DNA of 49,804 nucleotides, taken from positions 68,383 through 118,186 of the forward strand of contig CADBZO010000007.1 of NCBI GenBank assembly GCA_902799185.1, in the 5' to 3' direction. Positions 1 to 7,948 of this stretch are shown here, one piece after another. The notes below the pieces were generated by a model, which saw nothing but the letters and a program-made list of their open reading frames with translations, was not told the origin of the DNA and ran no database searches. This DNA comes from an uncultured Bacteroidales bacterium. GTDB lineage: Bacteria; Bacteroidota; Bacteroidia; Bacteroidales; Paludibacteraceae. Position 1 is the stretch's first letter. Each line of letters starts with the position of its first letter. A program made the position numbers and the translations under genes.

Positions 1-108
1 GCGTTCGATCTCGATGGGCAGGTTGGTGTAATAATGGTCATACTTGCTTTGGGCGCTTGCGAAGAGCGCCGCGCCCAACAGGAGGGCGGAGAGGAAGATT
101 TTTTTCAT
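1..108 (-). CDS. N-terminus of a secreted protein, probably GH28 polygalacturonase-like (partial)
   Basis: Only the first 36 codons are in the window. They start with a clear signal peptide (MKKIFLSALLLGAALFASAQ, cleavage likely after AQ), so the product is exported. The mature start, SKYDHYYTNLPIEIER, resembles the N-termini of Bacteroidales family GH28 pectin-degrading hydrolases as I remember them. That family match rests on about 16 residues and is weak. No promoter of the conserved 31-bp type lies between this start and the neighbouring gene at 163. Confidence 0.45.
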   Translation of the reverse strand, partial: MKKIFLSALLLGAALFASAQSKYDHYYTNLPIEIER

Positions 109-162
109 AATGGTATTATTTTGTTTTATTCGCTATTTCGGTATTTCGAGGGGGTGCAATTA

Positions 163-1722
163 TCATGCCAAAGCGGCAATCTTCAGCGCGGCGTTGATGC
201 CGTCGAGGGCGGATGAGGTGATGCCTCCGGCGTATCCTGCTCCCTCTCCGCAAGGGTAGAGCAGCGGCGTAGAGACAGACTGAAGGGTCTCCGGATCCCG
301 TGTGATACGGACGGCACTGCTGCTGCGGCTCTCGACGCCTACAATCACTGCATCGTTGGTGAGGAAACCGGGGTATTTCTTATCGAAATCCCGAAATCCC
401 TGTTGCAGGCGTTTGCCTATGTGAGGCGGCAGCCATTGGTCCAGGCGGCTGGGTACAATGCCCGGCAGGTAGCTGCACGGCGGCAGGTCTTTGGAGGGCT
501 TGCCCTCTACGAAATCCCGCATCCGCTGCGCGGGAGCGACGGAGAATTGAGAATTGAGAGTTGAGAATTGAGAGTTATGAGCTTGCATAAATGCAAGCTG
601 CTCCAGTTCCTCTTGGAACGCCAGTCCCCTGAGCGGGTCGTTGCCGGGGATGTCCTCGGGGTTGATCTGGACCACCATGCCGCTGTTGGCGAAAGGGGAG
701 TTACGGTGGGACGCAGACATGCCGTTCACCACGCATGTCCCTTCGCTGCTGCCCGCCGGGACGATATGTCCTCCGGGACACATACAGAACGAATAGACGC
801 CCCGTCCCTCCACCTGCGTCACGAGGCTGTAGGAGGCGTTGCCGACATATTTGATAAGTGGGGAGGTTCGGTGGGGTTTTGACAGATGATACATCAGCCT
901 GTTGATTAACGCTTGTGGGTGTTCGATCCGCACACCCATCGCAAAGCCCTTGGTCTCCATCGCCACGCCTTCGGCGGCTAACATCCTGTAGGTGTCATGC
1001 GCCGAATGGCCGATGGCCAATATGATTGGTGTAGTTGAAAGTTGAAAGTTCTTATCTCGGCAAGGCCTCGAACGATCGGCTGAAGCTGTATGGAAAGTTG
1101 AAAGGGACTCGACTTTCGTTTCAAAGTGTATCTCTCCGCCGTGGGCGATGATGCACTCGCGCATTTTTTTGATGATACCGGGCAGTTTGTCGCTGCCGAT
1201 ATGCGCGTGTGCCTCATAGAGCACGGTGTCCGGTGCCCCGAAATAATGGAAGATCTCCATCACCCGTTGCATGTTTCCCCGCTTCTTGGACCGCGAAAAG
1301 AGTTTGCCGTCGGAGAACGTACCGGCACCTCCTTCGCCGAAACAGTAGTTGGACTCGGGGTTGAGTCCTTCGTTCCGGTTGAGCAGTGCTATGTCGCGTT
1401 TGCGGGCGCTGACCTCTTTGCCGCGCTCGTAGATGACCGGTTTGATACCCTGTTCTATCAGTGTCAGTGCGGCAAAGAGCCCTGCGGGACCGGCTCCTAT
1501 AATGATAGCGGAGCGGGCTGCGGAATGTACGTCCTGATAGACTGGCGGTTGGTAAGGGAGTTGAGAGTTTTTTTCGATGGGATTACCTTTCTCGTCAACT
1601 AAAACAGTTAGATGCACGTGCAACTCCCGTTGCCGTGCATCTACTGAACGTTTCACTACCCGCCATTGCTGCGCGGCTACGTACGCCTCGCGCGGAGAAA
1701 GTATGTATTGTCTGGTCTCCAC
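163..1722 (-). CDS. FAD-dependent oxidoreductase, COG2509 family
   Basis: 519-residue cytosolic flavoprotein of the uncharacterised COG2509 (FAD-dependent dehydrogenase) family. A dinucleotide-binding motif GAGPAG lies at residues 76-81, after an N-terminal domain of about 70 residues. The motif CFGEGGAGTFSDGKL follows, and a C-terminal segment GEGAGYAGGITSSALDG closes the FAD site. The substrate is unknown. The start is GTG at 1720-1722: there is a stop codon upstream in frame and no ATG between. It lies 26 bp downstream of recA and is probably co-transcribed with it. Odd: the frame contains two or three in-frame repeat insertions, one of 7-mers giving NSQFSTLNSQFS (540-577) and a composite one (1034-1104) just before the conserved TPIILAIGHSAHDTY segment. 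Confidence 0.88.
   Translation of the reverse strand: METRQYILSPREAYVAAQQWRVVKRSVDARQRELHVHLTVLVDEKGNPIEKNSQLPYQPPVYQDVHSAARSAIIIGAGPAGLFAALTLIEQGIKPVIYERGKEVSARKRDIALLNRNEGLNPESNYCFGEGGAGTFSDGKLFSRSKKRGNMQRVMEIFHYFGAPDTVLYEAHAHIGSDKLPGIIKKMRECIIAHGGEIHFETKVESLSTFHTASADRSRPCRDKNFQLSTTPIILAIGHSAHDTYRMLAAEGVAMETKGFAMGVRIEHPQALINRLMYHLSKPHRTSPLIKYVGNASYSLVTQVEGRGVYSFCMCPGGHIVPAGSSEGTCVVNGMSASHRNSPFANSGMVVQINPEDIPGNDPLRGLAFQEELEQLAFMQAHNSQFSTLNSQFSVAPAQRMRDFVEGKPSKDLPPCSYLPGIVPSRLDQWLPPHIGKRLQQGFRDFDKKYPGFLTNDAVIVGVESRSSSAVRITRDPETLQSVSTPLLYPCGEGAGYAGGITSSALDGINAALKIAALA
540..577. repeat. In-frame 7-mer array inside the flavoprotein gene
   Basis: Units ATTGAGA/GTTGAGA on the plus strand. Read on the gene strand they are stop-free and encode NSQFSTLNSQFS with a 7-residue period. 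The insertion separates conserved regions of the COG2509 protein. Confidence 0.8.
1034..1104. repeat. Composite repeat: 7-mers flanking a GC-rich insert, in frame
   Basis: GTTGAAA units at 1034-1050 and again at 1097-1103 flank about 45 bp of GC-rich sequence resembling the GACCGCTTCGCTG element of radA. On the gene strand the block encodes roughly STFHTASADRSRPCRDKNFQLST with no stop. Confidence 0.6.
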
Positions 1723-1748
1723 CGGTCCGGTAAGTTGTTAGTCCTCTT

Positions 1749-2789
1749 TTATCTGCTGATTTTGTCGAGTACGGCTTCCAGACCCATTTCTTTGATCTTC
1801 TCGGAGATCTTCGCCTCTATCTCGTCGCATAAGTCCGGATTGTCCGCCAGTACCGCTTTCACGTTGTCACGTCCCTGACCTAACTTGGTGTCGCCATAGG
1901 AGAAGAACGAACCGCTCTTCTTGATGACCTCGGTAGCTACGGCAAAATCCAGGAGCTCACCGATGCGGGAAATGCCTTCGTTGAACATGAGGTCAAACTC
2001 CGCTTTCTTGAAGGGAGGCGCCACTTTGTTCTTCACCACCTTCACGCGTACCTGGTTTCCTTTGACTTGGTCGCCGTCTTTGATTTGACCAGTCTTGCGG
2101 ATATCCAGACGTACGGAAGCATAGAATTTCAGTGCGTTACCTCCTGTAGTGGTCTCCGGGTTTCCGAACATCACGCCGATCTTCTCACGCAGCTGGTTGA
2201 TGAAGATGACGGTAGTACCAGTCTTGTTGACCGAAGCGGTCATCTTCCGCAGTGCCTGTGACATCAGACGCGCCTGCAGACCGACTTTGTTATCCCCCAT
2301 GTCCCCTGCAATCTCCGCTTTCGGCGTCAGTGCCGCCACTGAGTCGATGACTACGAGATCTACCGCAGCGGAACGGATGAGTTCGTCTGCGATATCGAGT
2401 CCCTGCTCTCCGCTGTCCGGTTGGGCGATAAGCAACTCGTCGGTGTTGACCCCTAATTTCTCTGCATAGAAACGGTCGAAAGCATGCTCGGCGTCGATGA
2501 TAGCCGCAATACCGCCCGCTTTCTGTACCTCCGCCATGGCATGGATAGCCAGTGTGGTTTTACCGGACGACTCCGGACCGTATATCTCGATGATACGTCC
2601 TCGCGGATAACCGCCTACGCCCAGCGCGTAGTTCAGACCGATACTACCGGTCGGAATAACGGCTACATTCTCCACTTTGTCGTCACCCAATTTCATGATG
2701 GCACCCTTGCCATATTCTTTGTCAATCTTTGCCATCGCGGCCTGCAAAGCTTTCAGTTTGTCTGCCGACGGCGTCAGTTTCTCTGCCAT
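1749..2789 (-). CDS. recA: RecA recombinase
   Basis: 346-residue RecA, the ATP-dependent strand-exchange protein of homologous recombination and the SOS response. Walker A GPESSGKT is at residues 71-78, and Walker B lies in [10 protein letters not shown] around 144-152. The L2/DNA-binding region and the core are complete and of normal length, though the C-terminal tail is less acidic than in E. coli. Transcription starts at a conserved 31-bp promoter (2838-2868) that overlaps the terminator of nth. The leader of about 40 nt consists mostly of an AT-rich 7/8-mer array (2790-2832). No LexA-type palindrome is obvious in the leader. Confidence 0.98.
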   Translation of the reverse strand: MAEKLTPSADKLKALQAAMAKIDKEYGKGAIMKLGDDKVENVAVIPTGSIGLNYALGVGGYPRGRIIEIYGPESSGKTTLAIHAMAEVQKAGGIAAIIDAEHAFDRFYAEKLGVNTDELLIAQPDSGEQGLDIADELIRSAAVDLVVIDSVAALTPKAEIAGDMGDNKVGLQARLMSQALRKMTASVNKTGTTVIFINQLREKIGVMFGNPETTTGGNALKFYASVRLDIRKTGQIKDGDQVKGNQVRVKVVKNKVAPPFKKAEFDLMFNEGISRIGELLDFAVATEVIKKSGSFFSYGDTKLGQGRDNVKAVLADNPDLCDEIEAKISEKIKEMGLEAVLDKISR

Positions 2790-2832
2790 AAAACTATTTA
2801 CAATTTAGTCATTTACCATTTATTCATTTATC
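2790..2832. repeat. 7/8-mer array forming the recA leader
   Basis: Units ATTTACA, ATTTAGTC, ATTTACC, ATTTATTC and ATTTATC (plus strand) fill the region between the recA -7 box and the start codon. They make an A/T-rich, weakly structured 5' UTR. Confidence 0.7.
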
Positions 2833-2837
2833 GAGTG

Positions 2838-2868
2838 CAAAGGTACAAAAAAAAAAGCACATATGCAA
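2838..2868 (-). promoter_or_regulatory. recA promoter, conserved 31-bp type
   Basis: On the minus strand the -33 box is TTGCATATGTG, followed by a C, ten T and a G, then the -7 box TACCTTTG. The distance TTG to TA is 23 nt. The -33 box and T tract are shared with the nth terminator hairpin. Confidence 0.88.
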
Positions 2869-2878
2869 GGTTGTGCTT
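2847..2878 (-). terminator. nth terminator overlapping the recA promoter
   Basis: On the minus strand, arms AAGCACA and TGTGCTT pair across a 10-nt loop and are followed by ten T. The hairpin begins within the nth stop codon. Its loop and 3' arm contain the recA -33 box. Confidence 0.8.
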
Positions 2879-3521
2879 ATTTTTTCTTGTTTTTTTCGTA
2901 ATAACGGCAATATTCCCGTGTCCCGCATTGCCCGCATCGGGGTTTGCGTGCCTGGCAGACGTACCTGCCGTGGAGTAGCAGCCAGTGGTGTGCCTTTGGG
3001 ATGATCTCCGCAGGGATGTATTTGACCAACTGTCTCTCCGTCTGGAGAGGGTTCTTGCTCCCCGTCGTTAACCCGAGGCGTTCGCTGACGCGGAAGATAT
3101 GGGTATCAACCGCCATGGTAGGTTGGTTCCATATCACGGCGCAGACGACGTTCGCGGTCTTTCGTCCTACTCCCTGCAGGGTCTGCAATTCCTCAATCGT
3201 GTCCGGCACTTCGCCGTTGTACACCTCCACCAGCCGCTGCGCCATAGCTACCAGATGTTCCGCCTTGGAGCGCGGATAACTGACCGACTTGACGTACTCG
3301 AAGACCTCGTCCGATGAGGCTGCGGCTAAGGCTTCGGGGGTGGGATAGGCGGCAAAGAGTGCCGGTGTGACCATGTTCACGCGTTTGTCGGTGCATTGCG
3401 CCGAGAGCATCACGGCTACCAGCAATTCATAGGGGTTGCGGTAGTTCAGTTCGCTTTCAGCCACCGGCATGTTTTCAGCAAACCATGCTAATATATGTTC
3501 AAACCGTTGCTTGGTCGTCAT
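2877..3521 (-). CDS. nth: Endonuclease III
   Basis: 214-residue bifunctional DNA glycosylase/AP lyase of base excision repair, removing oxidised pyrimidines. A helix-hairpin-helix LQGVGRKTANVV carries the catalytic lysine (K121, E. coli K120), and the catalytic aspartate is D139 in MAVDTHIFRV. A C-terminal [4Fe-4S] cluster motif is complete: C189-x6-C196-x2-C199-x5-C205. The lysine-rich end (KNKKK) runs into the terminator hairpin. It is the last gene of the rplY-pth operon and sits directly upstream of recA. Confidence 0.97.
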   Translation of the reverse strand: MTTKQRFEHILAWFAENMPVAESELNYRNPYELLVAVMLSAQCTDKRVNMVTPALFAAYPTPEALAAASSDEVFEYVKSVSYPRSKAEHLVAMAQRLVEVYNGEVPDTIEELQTLQGVGRKTANVVCAVIWNQPTMAVDTHIFRVSERLGLTTGSKNPLQTERQLVKYIPAEIIPKAHHWLLLHGRYVCQARKPRCGQCGTREYCRYYEKNKKK

Positions 3522-3533
3522 GACGATATTTCG

Positions 3534-3992
3534 TTATTTAGATATATCGAAGTCCCGATAGGTCTTGCTTAAAAACTGCAGCAACTGTGTTGCTTGTTGC
3601 TGTACTTGCGCCGTCTCGGGCGTAATCTCCTTTTTCTGCAGACGGAGCATCATGATCTGGTAGAGCAGGAGCAGACACGCCTCTATGTCGCTCATCGTAG
3701 GCCGGTCGGTCTTGGCCTTGAGGAGGTTGAGGGAGGGTTGCAGCCGCATGATAGCCGCGCGGTACATGGCATCTTCGTCCAGCAACTGTGCGTGCAGTTC
3801 CTCCAACTCGTTCAGCGCATTGGCGGCGAGTTGCAGATGACCGCTTTCCATGATTCCCTCGCGGTGCATCATTTCGTTGAGTTCGTGCAACTCCGTAGTC
3901 GCTTCCGCCTGTTGCGGAAAAGCACGCAGAAAATCCTCCATCTGCCATAGATAGAGAATATACTCGGCTATATTATCTTTCTTAGTCTTCAT
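3534..3992 (-). CDS. DUF4924 family protein
   Basis: 152-residue, mostly helical cytosolic protein. The N-terminus (KDNIAEYILYLWQMEDFLRA) and overall shape match the Bacteroidota-specific DUF4924 family; its function is unknown. There is no signal peptide and no catalytic motif that I recognise. Its start overlaps the end of the S4 gene upstream by 11 bp, and nth follows 12 bp downstream, so it is translated within the rplY-pth-nth operon. Confidence 0.8.
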   Translation of the reverse strand: MKTKKDNIAEYILYLWQMEDFLRAFPQQAEATTELHELNEMMHREGIMESGHLQLAANALNELEELHAQLLDEDAMYRAAIMRLQPSLNLLKAKTDRPTMSDIEACLLLLYQIMMLRLQKKEITPETAQVQQQATQLLQFLSKTYRDFDISK

Positions 3993-4389
3993 CGTCCCAG
4001 TCTATTTCGTCGAGGTAGTTATCGGACATGAAGGTCTCTATCTCCCGCCGGTCTTTCTTGGTAGGCCGTCCGGTGCCACGATCCCGGCTGCCGTTACTTG
4101 CCATACGCGCCAGCTCCAGCAGTTCCAGCTGCTTGGGGTCGGTGCAGTCCTGCATGTATTCCGGCACCAGTTTGGCTCCCAGACGGTTCTCGGAGAGTTG
4201 CAGCACGCGGAAAGTATAGGTGATAGGCCCTTTTCGTACGTTGAACCGGTCGCCTATCTTGAATGTCCTGCTGGGTTTGAGTTGCACACCGTTGAGGGTA
4301 ACCCGCCCGTTCTTGCAGGCGTCGGCGGCGATGGAGCGCGTCTTATAGATACGCATCGCCCATAGATATTTGTCTACTCGAACTTCCAT
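3982..4389 (-). CDS. S4-domain RNA-binding protein, Hsp15-like
   Basis: 135 residues. An S4 RNA-binding domain covers residues 1-60 (RVDKYLWAMRIYKTRSIA and GRVTLNGVQLKPS). A basic C-terminal extension with GSRDRGTGRPTKKDRREI follows, as in the heat-shock protein Hsp15 (HslR). HslR binds 50S subunits carrying stalled nascent chains. The adjacent peptidyl-tRNA hydrolase (two genes upstream) and L25 fit a role in ribosome rescue, which is inference. It overlaps DUF4924 by 11 bp. Confidence 0.88.
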   Translation of the reverse strand: MEVRVDKYLWAMRIYKTRSIAADACKNGRVTLNGVQLKPSRTFKIGDRFNVRKGPITYTFRVLQLSENRLGAKLVPEYMQDCTDPKQLELLELARMASNGSRDRGTGRPTKKDRREIETFMSDNYLDEIDWDDED

Positions 4390-4390
4390 C

Positions 4391-6346
4391 TTATTCTACG
4401 GTTAACCGGTTCTCTTTCACCCGGCTGATATACTGCTGGACAGTAGCCTGCAAGTAACGCAGCATGGCCTGCGGCTCAGGTTCTTCTATCCGCTCTTTGA
4501 GGTTCTGCTGTAATAGTCTGTCCTGTTGGAAATTATACAGCCCGGTCACCTCTTTCCCGTCAAACTGCAGGAGCAGAGAGTCGGAGAAAATCTGATAGAC
4601 AGGGTTGTTGTAGTTTACCACGTACGGCTCTTTCTTATCGGAGAGGAGCACGCTTTGACCGAAGGCGAAGTAGGGTTCGTCATAGCCGATATACTCCAAT
4701 ACGGAAGGCAGTATATCCGTTTGCGCCACGGGGTAGTTGCGCTCTCGCGTACGGACCGCCTCGTCCATCTGCGGGTCGAAGAAGATAATCGGTACTTCGT
4801 ACCGCCCTTTGTCGGTCGTATATTCCGGGTGGGTGAGGACGTTGGTATGGTCGGCGGTGAGGACAAACAGCGTGTTCCCGTACCAGGGTTGGGTCTTGGC
4901 ATAGGCAAAGAAGCGGCGCAGGGCGTAGTCGGTGTAGCCTATACAGCGGTGCAGAGGGTGTGTGCCCTCCGGGAAGACGCCTTCGTAGCGTTCGGGCACT
5001 TGGAAAGGGTGATGGCTGGTAGCCGTGAAGACGGCTGTCATGAACGGCTCCTGCATGGAACTCATCGTACGGCCGTAGAACTGCAGGAACTCCTCGTCCC
5101 AGATAGCCCAATAGCCGTCGTAGTCATCGTTGTTGTTGTATTCGTCCTTGCCGTAGTACGCGTCAAATCCGCAGGACCGGGAGTAAGCCTGAAAGCCCAT
5201 TGAGCCGTTCGGCGCCCCATGGAAGAAACCGGTCTGCCATCCTTTTTTGCCCAAATACGAAGCCAAAGAAGATACTTCGTCGGTGGAGTAGGGCGTCAGG
5301 ATATAAGGCGAGATAATCATCGGGATGGATGATAAGACGGACGGCATGGCGTCAATGGACTTGCGTCCGGTAGCCAGGCTCAGCGGGAAGGTCAGGGAGT
5401 GCGCCGCCAGCGAATCGAGGAACGGGGTATAGCCCTGATAGGTACCGCTGTCCAGGTCATGGTTGAAATAACCGAAATACTCTTTGGAGAAACTCTCCAA
5501 GATAAAGACCACTACGTTCTTTTGCTCCAGCGGCTTGCTTCCTTCGGGTTGGTGGACGGGAGTCATGATCGTCTCCAGTTCGTTCTCTTCAAAATACCGG
5601 AGATCAGGAAAGACCCGTCCTTCGGATGAGCGCATGAGCGCAAAAGGCGTATTGAGTACGATATTGGTTTCGTTGGGGCGGTTGGTGTACTGGAGTGCGT
5701 TGCTGAGCGTGATAGGGCGGGTGAAGGCGCCGAAACCTCCGCGGATGCCGATGACGATGAAATAGACGGAGAGGGCGAACAGCAGACTCTCGGTGCTGTA
5801 GTAGAGCGCAGGATGCCGGTTGTCGTCCGTTTCTACCGTCCGTCGTGTAAGGAGTACCATCAGCGCCAGCATGGCTATGCCAAAGAGCGTGACGTACCAA
5901 TACTGGAGGGCGGAGGTGAAGAAGATGTGCGCTAAGTTGCTGTCGTTCTGAAACTCCGTGAAGAACGTGACGGTCGTCCGCCGGCCGGTAAACTGCATGT
6001 ACACCATGTCGGCGCAGTTGACCGCTATCGCCAAGCCGTTGGGTATCCAGTAGAAAAACCGCGCAATCTGTTGGTAAACCGTGTTGCTGCGGAAACGGAA
6101 AGGCAGCAACTGCATCAGGAAATAGACGCTGTTGAGGTATAGCGAAGCCGTCAAGTCGAACCGGATACCGCCTGCCATCATCTCCAGCAAATGACTCATG
6201 CTGACATCCGGGTAGGTGCTCATGTTCGTGAGGTAGTAGAACAGGCGGGAGACGGACAGGATAGCCATCACCAGCAGCCAGTTGCAGACGGCTACTAACC
6301 AAGGGTGGTATTTGATGTTTGATATTTGATGTTTGATATTTGTCAT
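4391..6346 (-). CDS. LTA synthase/phosphoglycerol transferase-like sulfatase-fold membrane enzyme
   Basis: 651 residues with about five N-terminal membrane helices (roughly 15-36, 64-82, 100-118, 148-168, 185-203) and an external alkaline-phosphatase-fold domain from about residue 275. Metal and catalytic motifs: E284 in [23 protein letters not shown] around 328-336, where S330 aligns with the LtaS catalytic threonine; and TADHTN near 500. In Gram-negative bacteria relatives transfer phosphoglycerol or phosphoethanolamine to glycans or lipids; the substrate here is unknown. The first 13 residues ([11 protein letters not shown]) are encoded by a 7-mer array, and the ATG overlaps the pth stop as ATGA. 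Confidence 0.9.
   Translation of the reverse strand: MTNIKHQISNIKYHPWLVAVCNWLLVMAILSVSRLFYYLTNMSTYPDVSMSHLLEMMAGGIRFDLTASLYLNSVYFLMQLLPFRFRSNTVYQQIARFFYWIPNGLAIAVNCADMVYMQFTGRRTTVTFFTEFQNDSNLAHIFFTSALQYWYVTLFGIAMLALMVLLTRRTVETDDNRHPALYYSTESLLFALSVYFIVIGIRGGFGAFTRPITLSNALQYTNRPNETNIVLNTPFALMRSSEGRVFPDLRYFEENELETIMTPVHQPEGSKPLEQKNVVVFILESFSKEYFGYFNHDLDSGTYQGYTPFLDSLAAHSLTFPLSLATGRKSIDAMPSVLSSIPMIISPYILTPYSTDEVSSLASYLGKKGWQTGFFHGAPNGSMGFQAYSRSCGFDAYYGKDEYNNNDDYDGYWAIWDEEFLQFYGRTMSSMQEPFMTAVFTATSHHPFQVPERYEGVFPEGTHPLHRCIGYTDYALRRFFAYAKTQPWYGNTLFVLTADHTNVLTHPEYTTDKGRYEVPIIFFDPQMDEAVRTRERNYPVAQTDILPSVLEYIGYDEPYFAFGQSVLLSDKKEPYVVNYNNPVYQIFSDSLLLQFDGKEVTGLYNFQQDRLLQQNLKERIEEPEPQAMLRYLQATVQQYISRVKENRLTVE
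6311..6343. repeat. 7-mer array encoding the N-terminus of the LTA-synthase-like protein
   Basis: Plus-strand units TTTGATG/TTTGATA, 4.5 copies. On the gene strand they read CAAACATCAAATATC with no stop and give [10 protein letters not shown] directly after the initiator Met. Confidence 0.85.
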
Positions 6347-6906
6347 TTTCCGTTAAACTGGTTCATGGTGCGGTCAATGCCGGCAAGGCAGAAAGAGGGG
6401 ATGATCTCGCTTGTCACTTTCAGCCGCTCGTCTATCTTCTTCTCTTCCTCTTCGGTCCAGCGGCCGAGCACAAAATTGATTTGTGCGCCGCGTGTGAACT
6501 CGTTCCCTATACCGAACCGCACGCGTGCGTATGCGTCCGTTCCCAATACCGATTGGATGTTGCCTAATCCGTTATGGCCTCCGTTGGAGCCTTGCTTGCG
6601 GATGCGGATAGTACCGAAAGGCAGGTTCAGATCATCTACCAGCACGAGCATATTCTCCACGGGTATCTTCTCCTGCTGGAGCCAATAGCGCACGGCGTTG
6701 CCGGAGAGGTTCATGTACGTGGAGGGCTTGAGGAGAACCATCTCCGCATTCTTCACCCGGCAGCGGGCTATAAAGCCGTAGCGTTTGTCCTCCCATTGTG
6801 CGTTGAGCGATTTGGCAAACGCATCGATCATCATAAAACCGATGTTATGACGTGTACCTGCGTACTCGTCACCTATATTTCCAAGTCCGACGATTAAGTA
6901 TTTCAT
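6343..6906 (-). CDS. pth: Peptidyl-tRNA hydrolase
   Basis: 187-residue Pth, which releases tRNA from peptidyl-tRNAs that drop off ribosomes. Residues matching the E. coli active site are N10 (VGLGNIG), H20 (GTRHNIG), N66 (STYMNLSG) and D91/D92 ([10 protein letters not shown]). Length is normal. Its stop overlaps the next gene's ATG (ATGA). It follows rplY across a terminator and a 7-mer leader array; the rplY-pth pairing is common in Bacteroidota. Confidence 0.97.
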   Translation of the reverse strand: MKYLIVGLGNIGDEYAGTRHNIGFMMIDAFAKSLNAQWEDKRYGFIARCRVKNAEMVLLKPSTYMNLSGNAVRYWLQQEKIPVENMLVLVDDLNLPFGTIRIRKQGSNGGHNGLGNIQSVLGTDAYARVRFGIGNEFTRGAQINFVLGRWTEEEEKKIDERLKVTSEIIPSFCLAGIDRTMNQFNGK

Positions 6907-6910
6907 ACTT

Positions 6911-6966
6911 AGTTGAGAGTTGAAAGTTTAGAGTTTAGAGAAGTTGAATAGTTGAAAGTTGAAAGA
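6911..6966. repeat. 7-mer array in the pth leader
   Basis: Plus-strand units GTTGAGA, GTTGAAA, GTTTAGA and GTTGAAT between the rplY terminator and the pth start. The orientation is leader-side, not translated. Confidence 0.75.
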
Positions 6967-6993
6967 AAAGGGCGGGCGTCAAACGCCTCGCCC
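6958..6993 (-). terminator. rplY terminator
   Basis: On the minus strand GGGCGAGGCGT pairs with ACGCCCGCCC around a TTG loop, with one bulged A, followed by CTTTTCTTTC. This is the strongest hairpin in the window. pth beyond it must rely on read-through or a weaker promoter. Confidence 0.8.
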
Positions 6994-7000
6994 CTCTTTC

Positions 7001-7035
7001 ATTCATTAATTCGTTAATTCCTTAACTCATTAATT
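7001..7035. repeat. 8-mer array after the rplY stop
   Basis: Units ATTCATTA, ATTCGTTA, ATTCCTTA and ACTCATTA, running from the rplY stop codon to the terminator stem. Confidence 0.75.
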
Positions 7036-7591
7036 AGGCTTGTTTGCTCTGACGGGTAGCCTTAACCTCAGCAACGCAAGCGTCAGCCGGGTTGACGAAC
7101 TTCAAGCCTTCTACCTTCACGTCACCTACAGCGATCTTCTTACCCAGGCCAAGCTCGGTAACGTCGATGTTGATGCGATCGGGGAATGCGGTGTAGATAC
7201 CCTGTACTTTGAGTTTGCGCATGTCCTGAACCAGTTTGCCACCGGCTTTAACACCCTCAGCCAGACCATTCAGCTGGATAGGAATCTCCACTACAACCGG
7301 CTTCTTCTCGTCCACAGCGAGGAAGTCAATGTGCAACGTGTTACCGCTGATAGGGTGGAACTGAAGCTCCTTAACGATAGCTTTGGTCTTGGTGTCACCG
7401 ATAGTGAGGTCAACAATCTGGGTGTCCGGGCTGTAGATGAGCTTACGAACGTCAGCGGCTGCTACCGTGAAGGTGCAGTTCAGACCGCAACCATAGATGT
7501 TGCAAGGAATCAAATCCTCTGCGCGAAGAGCCTTAGCGGCTTTCTTTCCGTACTCGCTACGCGGAGTACCTACTAATGCAAATTCTTTCAT
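7034..7591 (-). CDS. rplY: 50S ribosomal protein L25, long CTC form
   Basis: 185-residue, two-domain L25 (general stress protein CTC type), which binds 5S rRNA. The N-terminal L25 domain (KEFALVGTPRSEYGKKAAK, about residues 1-95) is followed by the TL5/CTC beta domain with GLAEGVKAGGKLVQDMRKL. A basic tail TRQSKQA ends the protein. Codon use looks optimised, as expected for a ribosomal protein. It lies downstream of tRNA-Gln with a GC-rich palindromic element between them, and ends at a strong terminator. Confidence 0.96.
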   Translation of the reverse strand: MKEFALVGTPRSEYGKKAAKALRAEDLIPCNIYGCGLNCTFTVAAADVRKLIYSPDTQIVDLTIGDTKTKAIVKELQFHPISGNTLHIDFLAVDEKKPVVVEIPIQLNGLAEGVKAGGKLVQDMRKLKVQGIYTAFPDRINIDVTELGLGKKIAVGDVKVEGLKFVNPADACVAEVKATRQSKQA

Positions 7592-7678
7592 TGTTATAAA
7601 TTGTGTTACTCAATATGGGGCAGTAAAAACTTCTGTGTGGCTGCCCGTATCCCATCACACGAACCCCTTTTCATTAAA

Positions 7679-7710
7679 TTCCCTCCCTTGTGGGGAGGGT
7701 TAGGGTGGGG
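7679..7710. repeat. GC-rich palindromic element, family C (intergenic copy)
   Basis: The core CCCTCCCTTGTGGGGAGGG and a following G-rich run match the in-gene copy at 41865-41896 at 27 of 32 positions. On the minus strand CCCTCC pairs with GGGAGG, so it may also attenuate transcription between tRNA-Gln and rplY. Confidence 0.75.
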
Positions 7711-7723
7711 TTGAGCCCTTTGG

Positions 7724-7794
7724 TTGTCCACCGAGGAGTCGAACCTCGCTTCTCGGAACCAAAATCCGGTGTAATACCGATATACGAGTGGACA
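7724..7794 (-). tRNA. tRNA-Gln(UUG)
   Basis: Cloverleaf on the minus strand: acceptor TGTCCAC/GTGGACA with a U1-A72 pair; D stem GTA/TAC; anticodon arm CCGGA-TTTTGGT-TCCGA giving anticodon UUG; T arm CGAGG-TTCGACT-CCTCG; discriminator A. The 3' CCA is encoded (7721-7723). Its own 31-bp promoter lies 53 bp upstream, with a 7/8-mer array between. Confidence 0.96.
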
Positions 7795-7799
7795 ATACC

Positions 7800-7837
7800 A
7801 TTTACCATTTGGTCATTTACCATTTGATCATTTGGCA
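7800..7837. repeat. 7/8-mer array in the tRNA-Gln leader
   Basis: Alternating units CATTTAC and CATTTGGT/CATTTGAT (plus strand) between the tRNA-Gln promoter and the tRNA 5' end. Confidence 0.75.
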
Positions 7838-7847
7838 AAAGCGGGTG

Positions 7848-7878
7848 CAAAGGTACAACAATTTTTTGACATACGCAA
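7848..7878 (-). promoter_or_regulatory. tRNA-Gln promoter, conserved 31-bp type
   Basis: -33 TTGCGTATGTC, an A-rich spacer, and -7 TACCTTTG followed by CACC. TTG to TA is 23 nt. An AT-rich inverted repeat (7879-7915, GATTTTA/TAAAATC arms) lies just upstream, after the coiled-coil gene. Confidence 0.88.
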
Positions 7879-7948
7879 GATTTTAGGCTTTTTTTTGCGA
7901 AAAAAGTGTAAAATCGTAGCGCTTTGTACCTAAATCAGGAGATTTACG

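Noticed and set aside
7879-7915. Terminator of the coiled-coil gene
   Set aside because: The inverted repeat is AT-rich and not followed by a T tract on the minus strand; listed only as a possible structure beside the tRNA-Gln promoter.
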